Positions 45,031-54,414 of a stretch of DNA of 62,807 nucleotides are shown here, piece after piece (position 1 is the first letter of the stretch; each line of letters begins with the position of its first letter). A program made the position numbers and the translations under genes. Origin of the DNA: a virus; IMG/VR virus record IMGVR_UViG_3300023184_000122, positions 1-62,807 of that record; one strand, 5' to 3'. The notes beneath the pieces are model-generated. The model saw only the letters and a program-made list of their open reading frames with translations. It made no database searches and was not told where the DNA came from.

Positions 45031-45384
45031 ATGACAACAGGTAGGTTTAAGGATTTTGGTAGCGGTGGTGATGTAAACACGCAACCTTTATCTTTCAAAC
45101 TTTACGGAGAAGATTTCCAATGTAAGACGGCTCTTCAAGGTAAAGTTCTTTTAGACATGGTTGCAGACGCTGGTTCTGACTCAAACGGAATGGCAGCTGC
45201 TCTTATTGACAAGTTCTTTGCAAAGGTTTTATTGCCAGAAAGTTTAGATCGTTTTCTAAAACTGGTAGATGATCCTAGCAAAATTGTAACTGTTGAAAAA
45301 TTAGGTGAAATAACTTCTTGGTTGGTCGAGCAGTACTCAAGCCGTCCTATACCGGGGCTAGAGGACTCGCAGAGTGGGCAGTAG
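45031..45384 (+). CDS. Tail assembly chaperone, upstream part (frame 0)
   Basis: A 117-residue protein beginning after GAGGAAT. It lies directly before the tape measure gene and overlaps a second frame by 67 bases, as is standard for tail assembly chaperones, which are made as a short and a longer -1 frameshifted form. Acidic helices (KVLLPESLDRFLKLVDDPSK) fit. The likely slip is on G GGG at 45354-45357. It binds the tape measure during tail assembly. Confidence 0.8.
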   Translation: MTTGRFKDFGSGGDVNTQPLSFKLYGEDFQCKTALQGKVLLDMVADAGSDSNGMAAALIDKFFAKVLLPESLDRFLKLVDDPSKIVTVEKLGEITSWLVEQYSSRPIPGLEDSQSGQ

Positions 45385-45764
45385 ATCTCTGGCCTTATGT
45401 TAACGGGAAAGCACTGATGAACGGCCTACAACTATCTTCTATGGAACTAGCAGAAATGCTAGATGTTATCCATGTAATTTTTGAAGATGACATGACCTCC
45501 GTCGCTAGTGCAGAACAAGTTGACGTCAAAGACAAAGTAAGAGAAATTATTTATAGGGATTTCTATGAAACTACTTATAAATATAAGACAACTAAAAAAA
45601 GTCAAAACGCAGGTTTTGACAACTCTGTTGGAGATTTTGACTACAGCGACATCACTCCGTTTGACCCAAGCAGTCAATCAGTGAAGCCGTTTGTTCCGCC
45701 AACAGATTTTAATCCAGACATGCAAAAGCCGTTTGGATCAGTACTAGATGCCCCTTTGGGCTAA
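45357..45764 (+). CDS. Tail assembly chaperone, frameshift extension (-1)
   Basis: The -1 frame is open from 45318 and has no ribosome site of its own, only a TTG. If ribosomes reading GGG at 45355-45357 slip back one base, the next codon is GCT (45357) and the fusion (about 244 residues) continues ARGLAEWAVDLWPYVNG. The extension is acidic and Pro/Gln-rich toward the end (PFDPSSQSVKPFVPPTDF). Coordinates here are of the extension only. The slip site is an inference from frame geometry. Confidence 0.72.
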   Translation, partial: ARGLAEWAVDLWPYVNGKALMNGLQLSSMELAEMLDVIHVIFEDDMTSVASAEQVDVKDKVREIIYRDFYETTYKYKTTKKSQNAGFDNSVGDFDYSDITPFDPSSQSVKPFVPPTDFNPDMQKPFGSVLDAPLG

Positions 45765-45785
45765 GAGATTAGGAGGTGATGGCGC

Positions 45786-48611
45786 ATGGCAATTGTTGGT
45801 GATGCATATGTAGTAGTTCGCGCCATCACTACTAGTGTTGAAAGAGATATTCAAAAATCTTTCAAAGGTGTGGACGCAGTAGGTGAAAAAGCTGGAGTAG
45901 ATATATCTAATGGAATACAAAGAGGTTTTAGTAGATCTAATAGAAGAGGGATATTTCCTTCAACATTTATAACAGAATCAATAGCTGCTAAAGAACAATT
46001 TTCATCTTTAACAAGAGCGGGATATGCGTTAGCGCCAGCACTTACAGCATTAGGTGGAATTATCGGTCTTCTTGGTACAGGACTTATCTCTTTAACTTCA
46101 ATAATTGGAGCCGCTGCTACTCCAGCATTAATTACTTTAGCTGGAGCATTTACAGCCGCTGGTCAAGCCGCACTGACATTAAAATTAGCATTTTCTGGGG
46201 TGGCTAAAGCAGTACAAGCAGGAACTAAAAACTCCAAAAAAAGTGCTTCTGCTGCAAAATCAGAAATAGATGCTCAAAGAAATTTAGCAAAAGCATATGA
46301 AGATCTGGCAGATGCTCAAAAAGGAGTAAATGATGCTAGAGAAACTGCAATTGAGCAGATACAACAATTAGGTTTTGATTCTGAAGATGCTGCAATTAAT
46401 GAACAAAAAGCCGCACTAGAACTTGAAAAAGCTCGCGAGACCCTTGCTCGTGTTTCAGATCTTCCACCTAACTCTCGTGCTCGTAAAGAGGCTCAACTTG
46501 CGTTTGCTGAGGCAGATTTAAATCTTAGAAGAGCGGTTGATCGTAACAATGATTTAAAGAAGGCAGAAGCAGAAAATGCAAAAGCAGGTCCTGATTTAGC
46601 CTCTCAAGTTGAAGCAAGTAAAGTAGTTGTCAACGCTAAAAAAGCAGAATTAGATGCTGAAAGAAACTTAATAAAAGCAACAGAAGCAAGAGATGCTGCT
46701 TTACAAGGATCTGGAGCAGATGCTTACGCCGATGCCCTCTCTAACTTGTCAAAAGAAGCCCAAAGTTTTGTTCGATATTTAGTTTCTATACAGGGAGAGT
46801 TTAAAAAACTAAAGGCAGCTGCTGGACAAGAACTTTTCCCTCAACTAGAAAAAGCAATAGATAACCTAGTAAAAAATTTATTTCCTGCTTTAAGACCTCT
46901 TCTTACCGAAACTGGAGATGTTTTAGGTAAAGTAGCAATAAGAATATCTGAAGTAATAACAAAATCAGAAAACATAAAAAGACTAGAGTCCATATGGAAG
47001 ACAAATAATAAATTTATAGACAATTTTGGTAGTGCAATAGCCAATCTTTATGAAGGATTTTTAATTCTTTTAAACGCTGCTAAACCTTTAATTGATGCTT
47101 TTGGTGAATGGCTAAAGAATGTTACTGGCTCATGGAAAGAAACTTTAAAACTTGATGAAGCAACTGGAAAACTTGGAGAGCGTTTTAAAATTGCTAAAGG
47201 AATATTAAAAGATTTAGGCACTATTCTTGGAAACGTTTTTGGTGGATTTAAGAATCTTGTAAAAGCAAATGTAGGCCCTGGCAGCGGTGGTCAAATATTT
47301 CTTGATTATTTTAAGAAAATATCTTTAGCATTTAAAAATTTACAAACAATAGATGGACGCCCTCTAAAAGACTTTTTTGCAGATGCAGCAGTAAACGGCA
47401 CAAAACTTCTAGGACTTCTAGGAGATATTATTGGTGGCTTTATCAAATTAGCCGACAATAAAGGTCTAGGAATTTTCTTAGATCAACTTAAAGTAGTAAA
47501 TGGTATCTTCGGCGATATAGGTGAAAGTTTAGACTCTTCTTTACCTTCTTTTGGTAATTTTTTAATAGAGTTTTCAACCCTTGTAAAAACAGTTACAGAT
47601 TCTGGGTCTATAACAATATTTTTTGACACTTTATCTGGAGCTCTTAAAAAATTAAATGATTTTTTAAATAGTGAATTTGGTCAATCATTGCTTAGAATAT
47701 CTGCTCAAATACTTCCTTTATTAGCAGCCTTTGGATTAATATCTAAAGTGGTAGTATTTTTTGGAAAAGTACTTTTAGGACCTTTATTTTCGATTATTAA
47801 GTTTGTTAAGGAAGTTCAATTTTTAGCCCCGGCGCTACGAGCACTTGCAGCGCAGTTTGCTGCACCAATTGCAATTGCCGCAGCTGTTGTAGCTGTGTTT
47901 GTTCTTCTTTATCAAAATAGCGAGATATTTAGAGAATCTATTGGAAAGCTAGTTTCTGCTGTTGGTGGTGCGTTAACAGGTGCATTTACAACAATAAAAA
48001 CTGCTATAGATGGTTTTGATCTTTCTGGAATTATGAATGTATTTAAAATGCTTGGTGATTTTTTAGGAAAATTTATAGTTCCAATAATTAGTGTAGTTTT
48101 AGTTACTGCTATAAAAACTGTTGCTGGTGTAATTTCCTCACTGATAAATGTAGTAGGTCTTTTAACAAATGCATTTAGCGGAATTGCAGGTGCTGTAAGC
48201 AAGGCTTTTAGTATCGTAATTTCAGTAGTTAAAGGTGCAATAAATGCATTAATATCAGTTTGGAATAATAGTCTTGGTAATTTAAAGATTACGCTACCTA
48301 AAATTGGGCCATTCGGCGGCGGAACCATTGGATTCCCAAAAATTACTCCTCTTGCAAAAGGTGGAGTTGTAATGCCAAGCGCTGAAGGAACTCTTGCCAC
48401 AATCGGTGAAGCAGGTCGACCAGAGCGTATTGAACCACTTGACCCCGATGGTCTGTCAAAGCGTGATAAAGCAATGATTCAAATGCTGTCTGGCGGAGCA
48501 GGTTCTGGGATAAACATAACAATTAATCCTTCTGCTGGCATGGATGAAAGAGAACTTGCTTCTATTGTCTCTCGTCAGATTGCCTTCCAACTTCGTAAGG
48601 GAGCCGCCTAA
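45786..48611 (+). CDS. Tape measure protein
   Basis: A 941-residue protein with a perfect AGGAGGTGA ribosome site. An N-terminal coil precedes hydrophobic segments (ALTALGGIIGLLGTGLISLTS), then ~300 residues of coiled coil (KSEIDAQRNLAKAYEDLADAQ), more helices and late hydrophobic stretches (FIVPIISVVLVTAIKTVAGV), ending with PLAKGGVVMPSAEG-type sequence typical for TMPs. Its length sets the tail; by the usual ~1.5 A per residue, a tail near 140 nm. Confidence 0.9.
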   Translation: MAIVGDAYVVVRAITTSVERDIQKSFKGVDAVGEKAGVDISNGIQRGFSRSNRRGIFPSTFITESIAAKEQFSSLTRAGYALAPALTALGGIIGLLGTGLISLTSIIGAAATPALITLAGAFTAAGQAALTLKLAFSGVAKAVQAGTKNSKKSASAAKSEIDAQRNLAKAYEDLADAQKGVNDARETAIEQIQQLGFDSEDAAINEQKAALELEKARETLARVSDLPPNSRARKEAQLAFAEADLNLRRAVDRNNDLKKAEAENAKAGPDLASQVEASKVVVNAKKAELDAERNLIKATEARDAALQGSGADAYADALSNLSKEAQSFVRYLVSIQGEFKKLKAAAGQELFPQLEKAIDNLVKNLFPALRPLLTETGDVLGKVAIRISEVITKSENIKRLESIWKTNNKFIDNFGSAIANLYEGFLILLNAAKPLIDAFGEWLKNVTGSWKETLKLDEATGKLGERFKIAKGILKDLGTILGNVFGGFKNLVKANVGPGSGGQIFLDYFKKISLAFKNLQTIDGRPLKDFFADAAVNGTKLLGLLGDIIGGFIKLADNKGLGIFLDQLKVVNGIFGDIGESLDSSLPSFGNFLIEFSTLVKTVTDSGSITIFFDTLSGALKKLNDFLNSEFGQSLLRISAQILPLLAAFGLISKVVVFFGKVLLGPLFSIIKFVKEVQFLAPALRALAAQFAAPIAIAAAVVAVFVLLYQNSEIFRESIGKLVSAVGGALTGAFTTIKTAIDGFDLSGIMNVFKMLGDFLGKFIVPIISVVLVTAIKTVAGVISSLINVVGLLTNAFSGIAGAVSKAFSIVISVVKGAINALISVWNNSLGNLKITLPKIGPFGGGTIGFPKITPLAKGGVVMPSAEGTLATIGEAGRPERIEPLDPDGLSKRDKAMIQMLSGGAGSGINITINPSAGMDERELASIVSRQIAFQLRKGAA

Positions 48612-50752
48612 TGAGTCGCTCAAATTTATTTACAAACCCTACCTATCAAACTAACACTACTGGCTGGTCTGCTGCTCAAAATATAAATAAAAGAATTACT
48701 AACTCTCAAAGAAGTTCTACTACTGCAACCATAACTACAAGCACTGCTCACGGCTTTTTAGTTGGCGATACTGTAACTATTTCTGGAACTAATGGGAACT
48801 CTGCTTTACACGGTACTTATACAATAACAGCAGTACCAACTTCAACAACATTTAGATACACAACTTCAACCTCTGGAACCATAACTTCAGCAGCCGATAC
48901 AGGAACTGCCACTGTTTTTGGGCTAGCACCTTCTGCAAATACAAAAACTATTAGCAACTCTCAAAGGAGTACTACAACAGCATTAATTACTACTTCAGCC
49001 TCTCACGGCTTTGTAGTAGGAGATGTTGTAACCATTGCTGGAACTAATGGCAACACCCCATTACACGGTACTTACACAATTACAGGAGTTCCTAGCGATA
49101 CTACCTTTACCTACACAACCTCTACCTCTGGAACTATTACATCCGCTGCCGACACTGGAACCGCAGTAATTGCCACTACATCTTTAGCAAGAGTCACCTC
49201 TGATTATTTTGTAGGCTCTTCTTCTTTAGAAATAACCAAGTCTGCTCAGGCTAACTCTGGAGTAATTACTACCGACAGAATTGCTACTACAGCGTTATCT
49301 AGTTATGCAGTTTCTGGGTATGTAAAAGTTCCTACCAGCGCAGAAGAAGGCTCTTTTAGTATTAAAGCTATTTGGTATAACGCATCTACTGCTGGAAGCA
49401 TAGTTTCAATAAGTAGTAATACTGCAAGAGATTTAACTAGTTCCTCAGGTTGGCAAAGAATCACGGCAGTATTCACCGCACCAGCCACTTCAACTCATGC
49501 AAACTTTGCTTTTATTCAAAGCACCGCTGGTACTAAAGCCGAAACATTTTTACTTGATGCTGTTTTATTAGAGCAGTCTGACTCAGTAGAGGGCTTTTTT
49601 GTTAACTCTAATCAAGCCAATGAAACTTCAAAGGTAAACCTTGCTTTAGCCCCACTTCCACAGCCTCATTTGACGGGAATGAAGTTACAGGCAGATATAT
49701 CGCTGAATGACTTTACTTTTAATACAATTGATGAATACGGAGTTATTTGGGTAGTCACTGATATTGGTGGCTGGTGGCAACATCCCTCTCCTGAAATCCC
49801 TGAGGTCTCTAGAGGATGGGGCGATGGTTCATACGATGTTAAAGGTAAATACAACGCAAGAGATATAACTTTTGAAGGTGTCATTTTGACCCCAGATCCT
49901 TCTCTACTTGCTGCTGCTAGAGATAGATTTGTTGCGGCTACAAATTTAGTTTATACAGGTGGATGGCTTAAGACAAATGAAGGCTCTTACATTAAAGCAT
50001 CTTATGTAAGATTAAGCGGAGACCCAGAAATACAAACAGTAAATGCTCGCGGGCGTACTGAGTTTTCTATCGGACTTAGAGCAGCAGATCCTATAAAGTA
50101 CAAGTGGAATACAGAAGACCCAATCTACGGCTATGAAAACGTATTAATACCGTGTGAAGCAACATCTACAGCCGCGGATGGAACCGAGATTATAGAAAAT
50201 GAAGGTAACTACCCTGTTAGCGTATATTTAACTATTACTGGTCCGCTAGTTGGTCCAGCGGTAATATCTAATGACACTTCCGAGGAACAAATTAATATAA
50301 CAGGTGCTCTAAGAGCTGCTACTACTAAAACAATTAATAACAGAGGCTTAACTGATAATTTAGTAACCCTCTCAACTACTACCACTCACGGATTAGTTGT
50401 TGGTGATGTTGTTACTGTTTCTGGTCTTGGTTCACCGTATGACGGGGATTTTGTAGTACTTAGTGTTCCTACAACTAGCACATTTACATATGCAGCAACT
50501 GGTTCTAACGTCGCTTATGGAGCTGGTAGTGGGAGCCTTGCCTATGGTCCAGATACTTTAGAAATCAACACATATGATAGATCTGTATTTTTAAATGGAG
50601 AGTATTTAGGAGCAAGAGCAAAATTAGAAGTGTATAACGAATGGATTAATTTATACCCAGGCAATAACACAATTAGTTTTTATGACATAGGCGATGCTGC
50701 CAATTCAACGGCTACTTTATCTGTAGACTATCGTTCTGGATGGCTTGCTTAA
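48611..50752 (+). CDS. Distal tail-like protein with repeats and carbohydrate-binding-like domain
   Basis: A 713-residue protein. It opens NLFTNPTYQTNTTGWSA, the pattern that starts many CBM-like tail domains (N-f-npsFE--t-GW). Two near-identical ~75-residue beta repeats follow (about residues 27-187), then a CBM_4_9-like jelly roll ending FFLLDAVLLEQS-like (TFLLDAVLLEQSDSVEG), then the distal-tail (Dit) body with GDGSYDVKGKYNARDITFEG, and a third, more diverged repeat (about 573-645) inserted before the end. It is predicted to form the tail tip hub and bind host glycans. It overlaps the tape measure stop by one base. Confidence 0.72.
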   Translation: MSRSNLFTNPTYQTNTTGWSAAQNINKRITNSQRSSTTATITTSTAHGFLVGDTVTISGTNGNSALHGTYTITAVPTSTTFRYTTSTSGTITSAADTGTATVFGLAPSANTKTISNSQRSTTTALITTSASHGFVVGDVVTIAGTNGNTPLHGTYTITGVPSDTTFTYTTSTSGTITSAADTGTAVIATTSLARVTSDYFVGSSSLEITKSAQANSGVITTDRIATTALSSYAVSGYVKVPTSAEEGSFSIKAIWYNASTAGSIVSISSNTARDLTSSSGWQRITAVFTAPATSTHANFAFIQSTAGTKAETFLLDAVLLEQSDSVEGFFVNSNQANETSKVNLALAPLPQPHLTGMKLQADISLNDFTFNTIDEYGVIWVVTDIGGWWQHPSPEIPEVSRGWGDGSYDVKGKYNARDITFEGVILTPDPSLLAAARDRFVAATNLVYTGGWLKTNEGSYIKASYVRLSGDPEIQTVNARGRTEFSIGLRAADPIKYKWNTEDPIYGYENVLIPCEATSTAADGTEIIENEGNYPVSVYLTITGPLVGPAVISNDTSEEQINITGALRAATTKTINNRGLTDNLVTLSTTTTHGLVVGDVVTVSGLGSPYDGDFVVLSVPTTSTFTYAATGSNVAYGAGSGSLAYGPDTLEINTYDRSVFLNGEYLGARAKLEVYNEWINLYPGNNTISFYDIGDAANSTATLSVDYRSGWLA

Positions 50753-50776
50753 ACTTAAAAAACTTAAGGAACTAAA

Positions 50777-53431
50777 ATGACAACTAATGAAATTAACCCA
50801 GCTGATTACAGATACTACGCTGTAGATTTACTTACAAACACCTTGTTGGTAGAAATTCCGTTTGTAGATGTTACTTATGGAAGGGCTCTAAGTAAAGCAG
50901 GCTCTTTTTCTGGGTCAATTCCTATAGTTGAAGCAAATGCTCATTTAAATTTATATGAAAACACTATGCCAGGAAAAACAGCAATATATATTCTTAGAAA
51001 CGGTGTCTGCGTCTGGGGCGGAATTATATGGAGCAGAAGTTACTCTCCCATTAATAAAGAGTTAACTGTAGATGGTGCAGAGTTTATAAGTTATTTGTAT
51101 CATAGAATGGTATGGCAAACTCTTTATTATGGAAGTGAGCCTTACTACTGTAGCAAATACCAAGCAGCATCTGGTACAGCAACTATTTATACTAGTACAG
51201 AGCATGAATTTGAAGTAGGAGATGTTGTAAAGGTTTATGCATTAAATAATGCTTTAAATGGTACTCATGTAATAACAGCAATCCCATCTGCTTCAAGTTT
51301 TTCTTTTGCCTCCGCTGCGACGCTCTCTTTAAGCCCTTCTGATATAGGTCAGGCTCGTTCTGTTGTTGATTCATATGATGTTGCTAGAGATATTTTAGGC
51401 TGGTTAAATGAGGATTTTGTTACAAATGATTTTTTAAATGATGAGGCTTATGGCGATAGACGTATAAATTTCCCAGCCACGGACGAAGAGTACACAGTTA
51501 CCAATAAACTTTGTGTTTCAAACAGTGTTACTCTAACTTTAAATAGGCCGCATGATTTAATAGTAGGTCAACTAGTTGAAATTGCAGCTGTAGATGATCT
51601 ACTAGACGGCTACCAAACTATTACAGCCGTCCCAACCAGCACAACTATTAAATACAACGTTACTGGTTCTGTAAATATTTCAACTGCTGCTGTAACCCCG
51701 TATACAAGTTATGATGTAACTTCAAAAAGCATATCTACTACTACTCTACCTATAACATTTAAGGCAGTTTCATCTAATATTGCAACAATAACTACAGGTT
51801 CTGCTCATGGGCTTGCAGTAGGAGATTATGTGAGCATAGCAAAATTAGATAACAGCGTTTCTTACAGTAAGACAGCCTCTGCATCTAGTGCCTCTACTAC
51901 CCTTACGGTTACAAGTGCTACTAACTTAGTAGCAGGAATGTTAGTTTCTATAGCTGGGAAACTTAGCGCTAATACTATTGTTGAAAAAATAGTTGGAACT
52001 ACTGTTACTTTAAACAAACCTACTTTATCTGCTATAACTTCTGAAACTGTAAGTTTTACAAATCAATCTGTACTAAATGGAACTACTAACGTTATTTCAA
52101 TACCAACTAGCACAACTTTTACAATACCAGTAGACAGTGCTGATATTGGTACTACCGCTGTCGCTGCAAATACAGGTGAGGCTTCTTATAAAACTGTTAC
52201 CTTAACTACATCCACTAATCACGGAATAGTTGCGGGCACTAGTATTATTGTTGAGAATATAGGAAGTGATTATGATGGTAATTATGTAGTAGCATCGGTG
52301 CCAGATGTTAAAACTATAAAATACACAGTTTTTTCTACTTTAAATTATGTTACCACAGGAGTTTCTGGCGGCACTGTTTCTTGGGGAGGCAGATTAGTTG
52401 CTGGTACTTATGGTTCATACTCTTCTAACTCTGATATAGGAATAGACTCTACCCAAGAATTAAGTGCAAAATATTTAGGGTCAAGTAGTAAAGTATTTAG
52501 AGGCTCTGATTTAAGATCTTTTGGAGATATATTAGAAGATTTTTCTAAAGAACTTGAAGGTTTTGAGTACAGAATAGATTGTGATTTTGAAAATGATGCT
52601 TTTACTAGAACATTTACTTTTGTTCCCTTTATTGATCCACCTGTAAGAATACCTGTAACATTTAAACAACTAACATCTAATATTGCAACAATAACTACAA
52701 GCACTGCCCATGGGTTAGTTGCAGGGGATGAAATTGTTATTACAGAGGTTGGCTCATCATTTGATGGAACAGTCACTGTTGTTAGCGCTCCTACCGCAAC
52801 TACCTTTACTTTTTACTCTTACAACAACAATGTCCCCTCTACTGCATCTACAGGATATATAGGAGTGGTTCATCCGTTAAGTGTTTTAGGCGCTGATCAA
52901 TATGTTTTTGAGTATCCAGGCAATATTTTTCAATTTACTTTAAATGAAAATGCAGAAGACTCTGCCACTAGAATGTGGGTAGGCGGATCTGCTGATGGAT
53001 TAGACGGCACTGCTAGCCAGCCTTACGCAGCAGCTGCTTCAAAAGATTTATTAAATCAAGGCTGGCCACTATTAGATGAAATTGAAGAAAAAAATGATGT
53101 AGACACTGTTGCTGCTGGTAAAGAGGCTTTGTATAACTATGCTTTAGACTTTTTAGGAGAATCTAGACCCCCAGAGGCAACTTTTAACATAGAGGTTAAT
53201 GGATCTTTAGATCCTGTTGTTGGGTCTTACTACCCAGGGGACTGGTGCTCAATAATTCTTGATGATGAGTTTGTTAGAATGCGTTTAGCAACTGATTTAG
53301 AGCCTAGAGGTGATGTAATTGTTCGTAAAATTATTGCGTACACAGTTAGTGTTCCAGAAACTCCATCTTTTCCAGAAAAAGTAACATTAACTCTTCAAAC
53401 TGAATGGAAGGAGGATAGAAAAAATGTCTAG
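50777..53431 (+). CDS. Tail-tip protein (ReqiPepy6 gp37-like) with five repeats
   Basis: An 884-residue protein. YRYYAVDLLTNTLLVEIPF, GRALSKAGSFSGSIP and GKTAIYILRNGVCVWGGIIW are typical of the actinophage gp37-like tail hub/baseplate protein. Five ~65-residue repeats of the T---H-l-vGd-V-i type lie between residues ~130 and ~700, one (about 327-450) interrupted by a second domain. The C-terminal part continues the hub fold. It is expected at the tail tip, controlling contact and DNA ejection. Ribosome site AAGGAAC. Confidence 0.75.
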   Translation: MTTNEINPADYRYYAVDLLTNTLLVEIPFVDVTYGRALSKAGSFSGSIPIVEANAHLNLYENTMPGKTAIYILRNGVCVWGGIIWSRSYSPINKELTVDGAEFISYLYHRMVWQTLYYGSEPYYCSKYQAASGTATIYTSTEHEFEVGDVVKVYALNNALNGTHVITAIPSASSFSFASAATLSLSPSDIGQARSVVDSYDVARDILGWLNEDFVTNDFLNDEAYGDRRINFPATDEEYTVTNKLCVSNSVTLTLNRPHDLIVGQLVEIAAVDDLLDGYQTITAVPTSTTIKYNVTGSVNISTAAVTPYTSYDVTSKSISTTTLPITFKAVSSNIATITTGSAHGLAVGDYVSIAKLDNSVSYSKTASASSASTTLTVTSATNLVAGMLVSIAGKLSANTIVEKIVGTTVTLNKPTLSAITSETVSFTNQSVLNGTTNVISIPTSTTFTIPVDSADIGTTAVAANTGEASYKTVTLTTSTNHGIVAGTSIIVENIGSDYDGNYVVASVPDVKTIKYTVFSTLNYVTTGVSGGTVSWGGRLVAGTYGSYSSNSDIGIDSTQELSAKYLGSSSKVFRGSDLRSFGDILEDFSKELEGFEYRIDCDFENDAFTRTFTFVPFIDPPVRIPVTFKQLTSNIATITTSTAHGLVAGDEIVITEVGSSFDGTVTVVSAPTATTFTFYSYNNNVPSTASTGYIGVVHPLSVLGADQYVFEYPGNIFQFTLNENAEDSATRMWVGGSADGLDGTASQPYAAAASKDLLNQGWPLLDEIEEKNDVDTVAAGKEALYNYALDFLGESRPPEATFNIEVNGSLDPVVGSYYPGDWCSIILDDEFVRMRLATDLEPRGDVIVRKIIAYTVSVPETPSFPEKVTLTLQTEWKEDRKNV

Positions 53432-54413
53432 TAGAAGACGTAACAGTAAGAAAAATTTAGGAACTAATCTATCTGACATACAAAGACGTCTGCGACGTAT
53501 GGAAAGAAAGCCTATAAGAACTAGGCTTCAAAATAGAGTTATTAAGGGTGCTGCTATAGCCCCTAGCAGTATTACGGCGGATGAGGTTGGGTTTGGTACT
53601 GCAGTAGTTAGCAGTGATCCTGAAAATGACGTACTCAATCCAAAAGATGGATTATTAGTTATAAATCCAGATGATAATGCTGCTTCTATTTACTCGGAAG
53701 AAGAAGGAGATTATTTAGAGATAAAAGATGTCAATGCGCAAGCATCTGCAGATGGAAAAAATACTATTTATCGTCAGACAACACAGCCTACAGGTGGTAC
53801 ATATGTTACTGGCGATGTTTGGTTTGACACTGATGACGATAATAAAATATATCGTTACAGTTCGGCAACTTCAACTTGGGTAGGATTTACTTTAGGAAAT
53901 AATGCCCTTGCAAGTATCTCTGCAAATAAAATTACCGCTGGAACAATTGATGCTTCTGTTATTACAGTTTCAAATCTTGATGCAGGAAACATAACAACTG
54001 GAACTTTGACTGGAAGAACCATCAGCGGAGGAACCATAACAGGAGCCACTATTCAACTTGCTGCTGGAGCTTTAGGCGGTCAGTTTACACTTACAAATAC
54101 CTTGCTGTATAACAGTCCAAGTTTAACCTGGGGTCCAACAGCCTCTCCATATTTTGAGATTTATCAGTTTGCTGGAGGTAGTGGAACTATTATTAACGCC
54201 GACGGCCCGTCAAACGATGGATATTTATTTATTAATGCAGCGGTGAAAATTGAATTTCAGGCTCCTGAAATGGTATCTTTTTACAACATAACCATGCCTT
54301 CTGCAGCTTCAGGTACAGTTGCTGGAGGGGCTGGCATAAGAAACATATACGCTTATGCAAGTCTTCCAAGCGCAGCGAGTTTTGATGACGGCGACATAGT
54401 TATAGTGTATTAA
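53424..54413 (+). CDS. Minor tail/fibre protein
   Basis: A 329-residue protein with a basic N-terminus (SSRRRNSKKNLG) and a long repetitive beta region (ASISANKITAGTIDASVITV, SNLDAGNITTGTLTGRTISG). The IsaNkItaGTIdAs-I-v pattern is a frequent triple-beta fibre stalk in actinophage minor tail proteins. A globular end follows. Coupled to the gene before by an 8-base overlap behind AAGGAGG. Confidence 0.72.
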   Translation: MSSRRRNSKKNLGTNLSDIQRRLRRMERKPIRTRLQNRVIKGAAIAPSSITADEVGFGTAVVSSDPENDVLNPKDGLLVINPDDNAASIYSEEEGDYLEIKDVNAQASADGKNTIYRQTTQPTGGTYVTGDVWFDTDDDNKIYRYSSATSTWVGFTLGNNALASISANKITAGTIDASVITVSNLDAGNITTGTLTGRTISGGTITGATIQLAAGALGGQFTLTNTLLYNSPSLTWGPTASPYFEIYQFAGGSGTIINADGPSNDGYLFINAAVKIEFQAPEMVSFYNITMPSAASGTVAGGAGIRNIYAYASLPSAASFDDGDIVIVY

Positions 54414-54414
54414 T

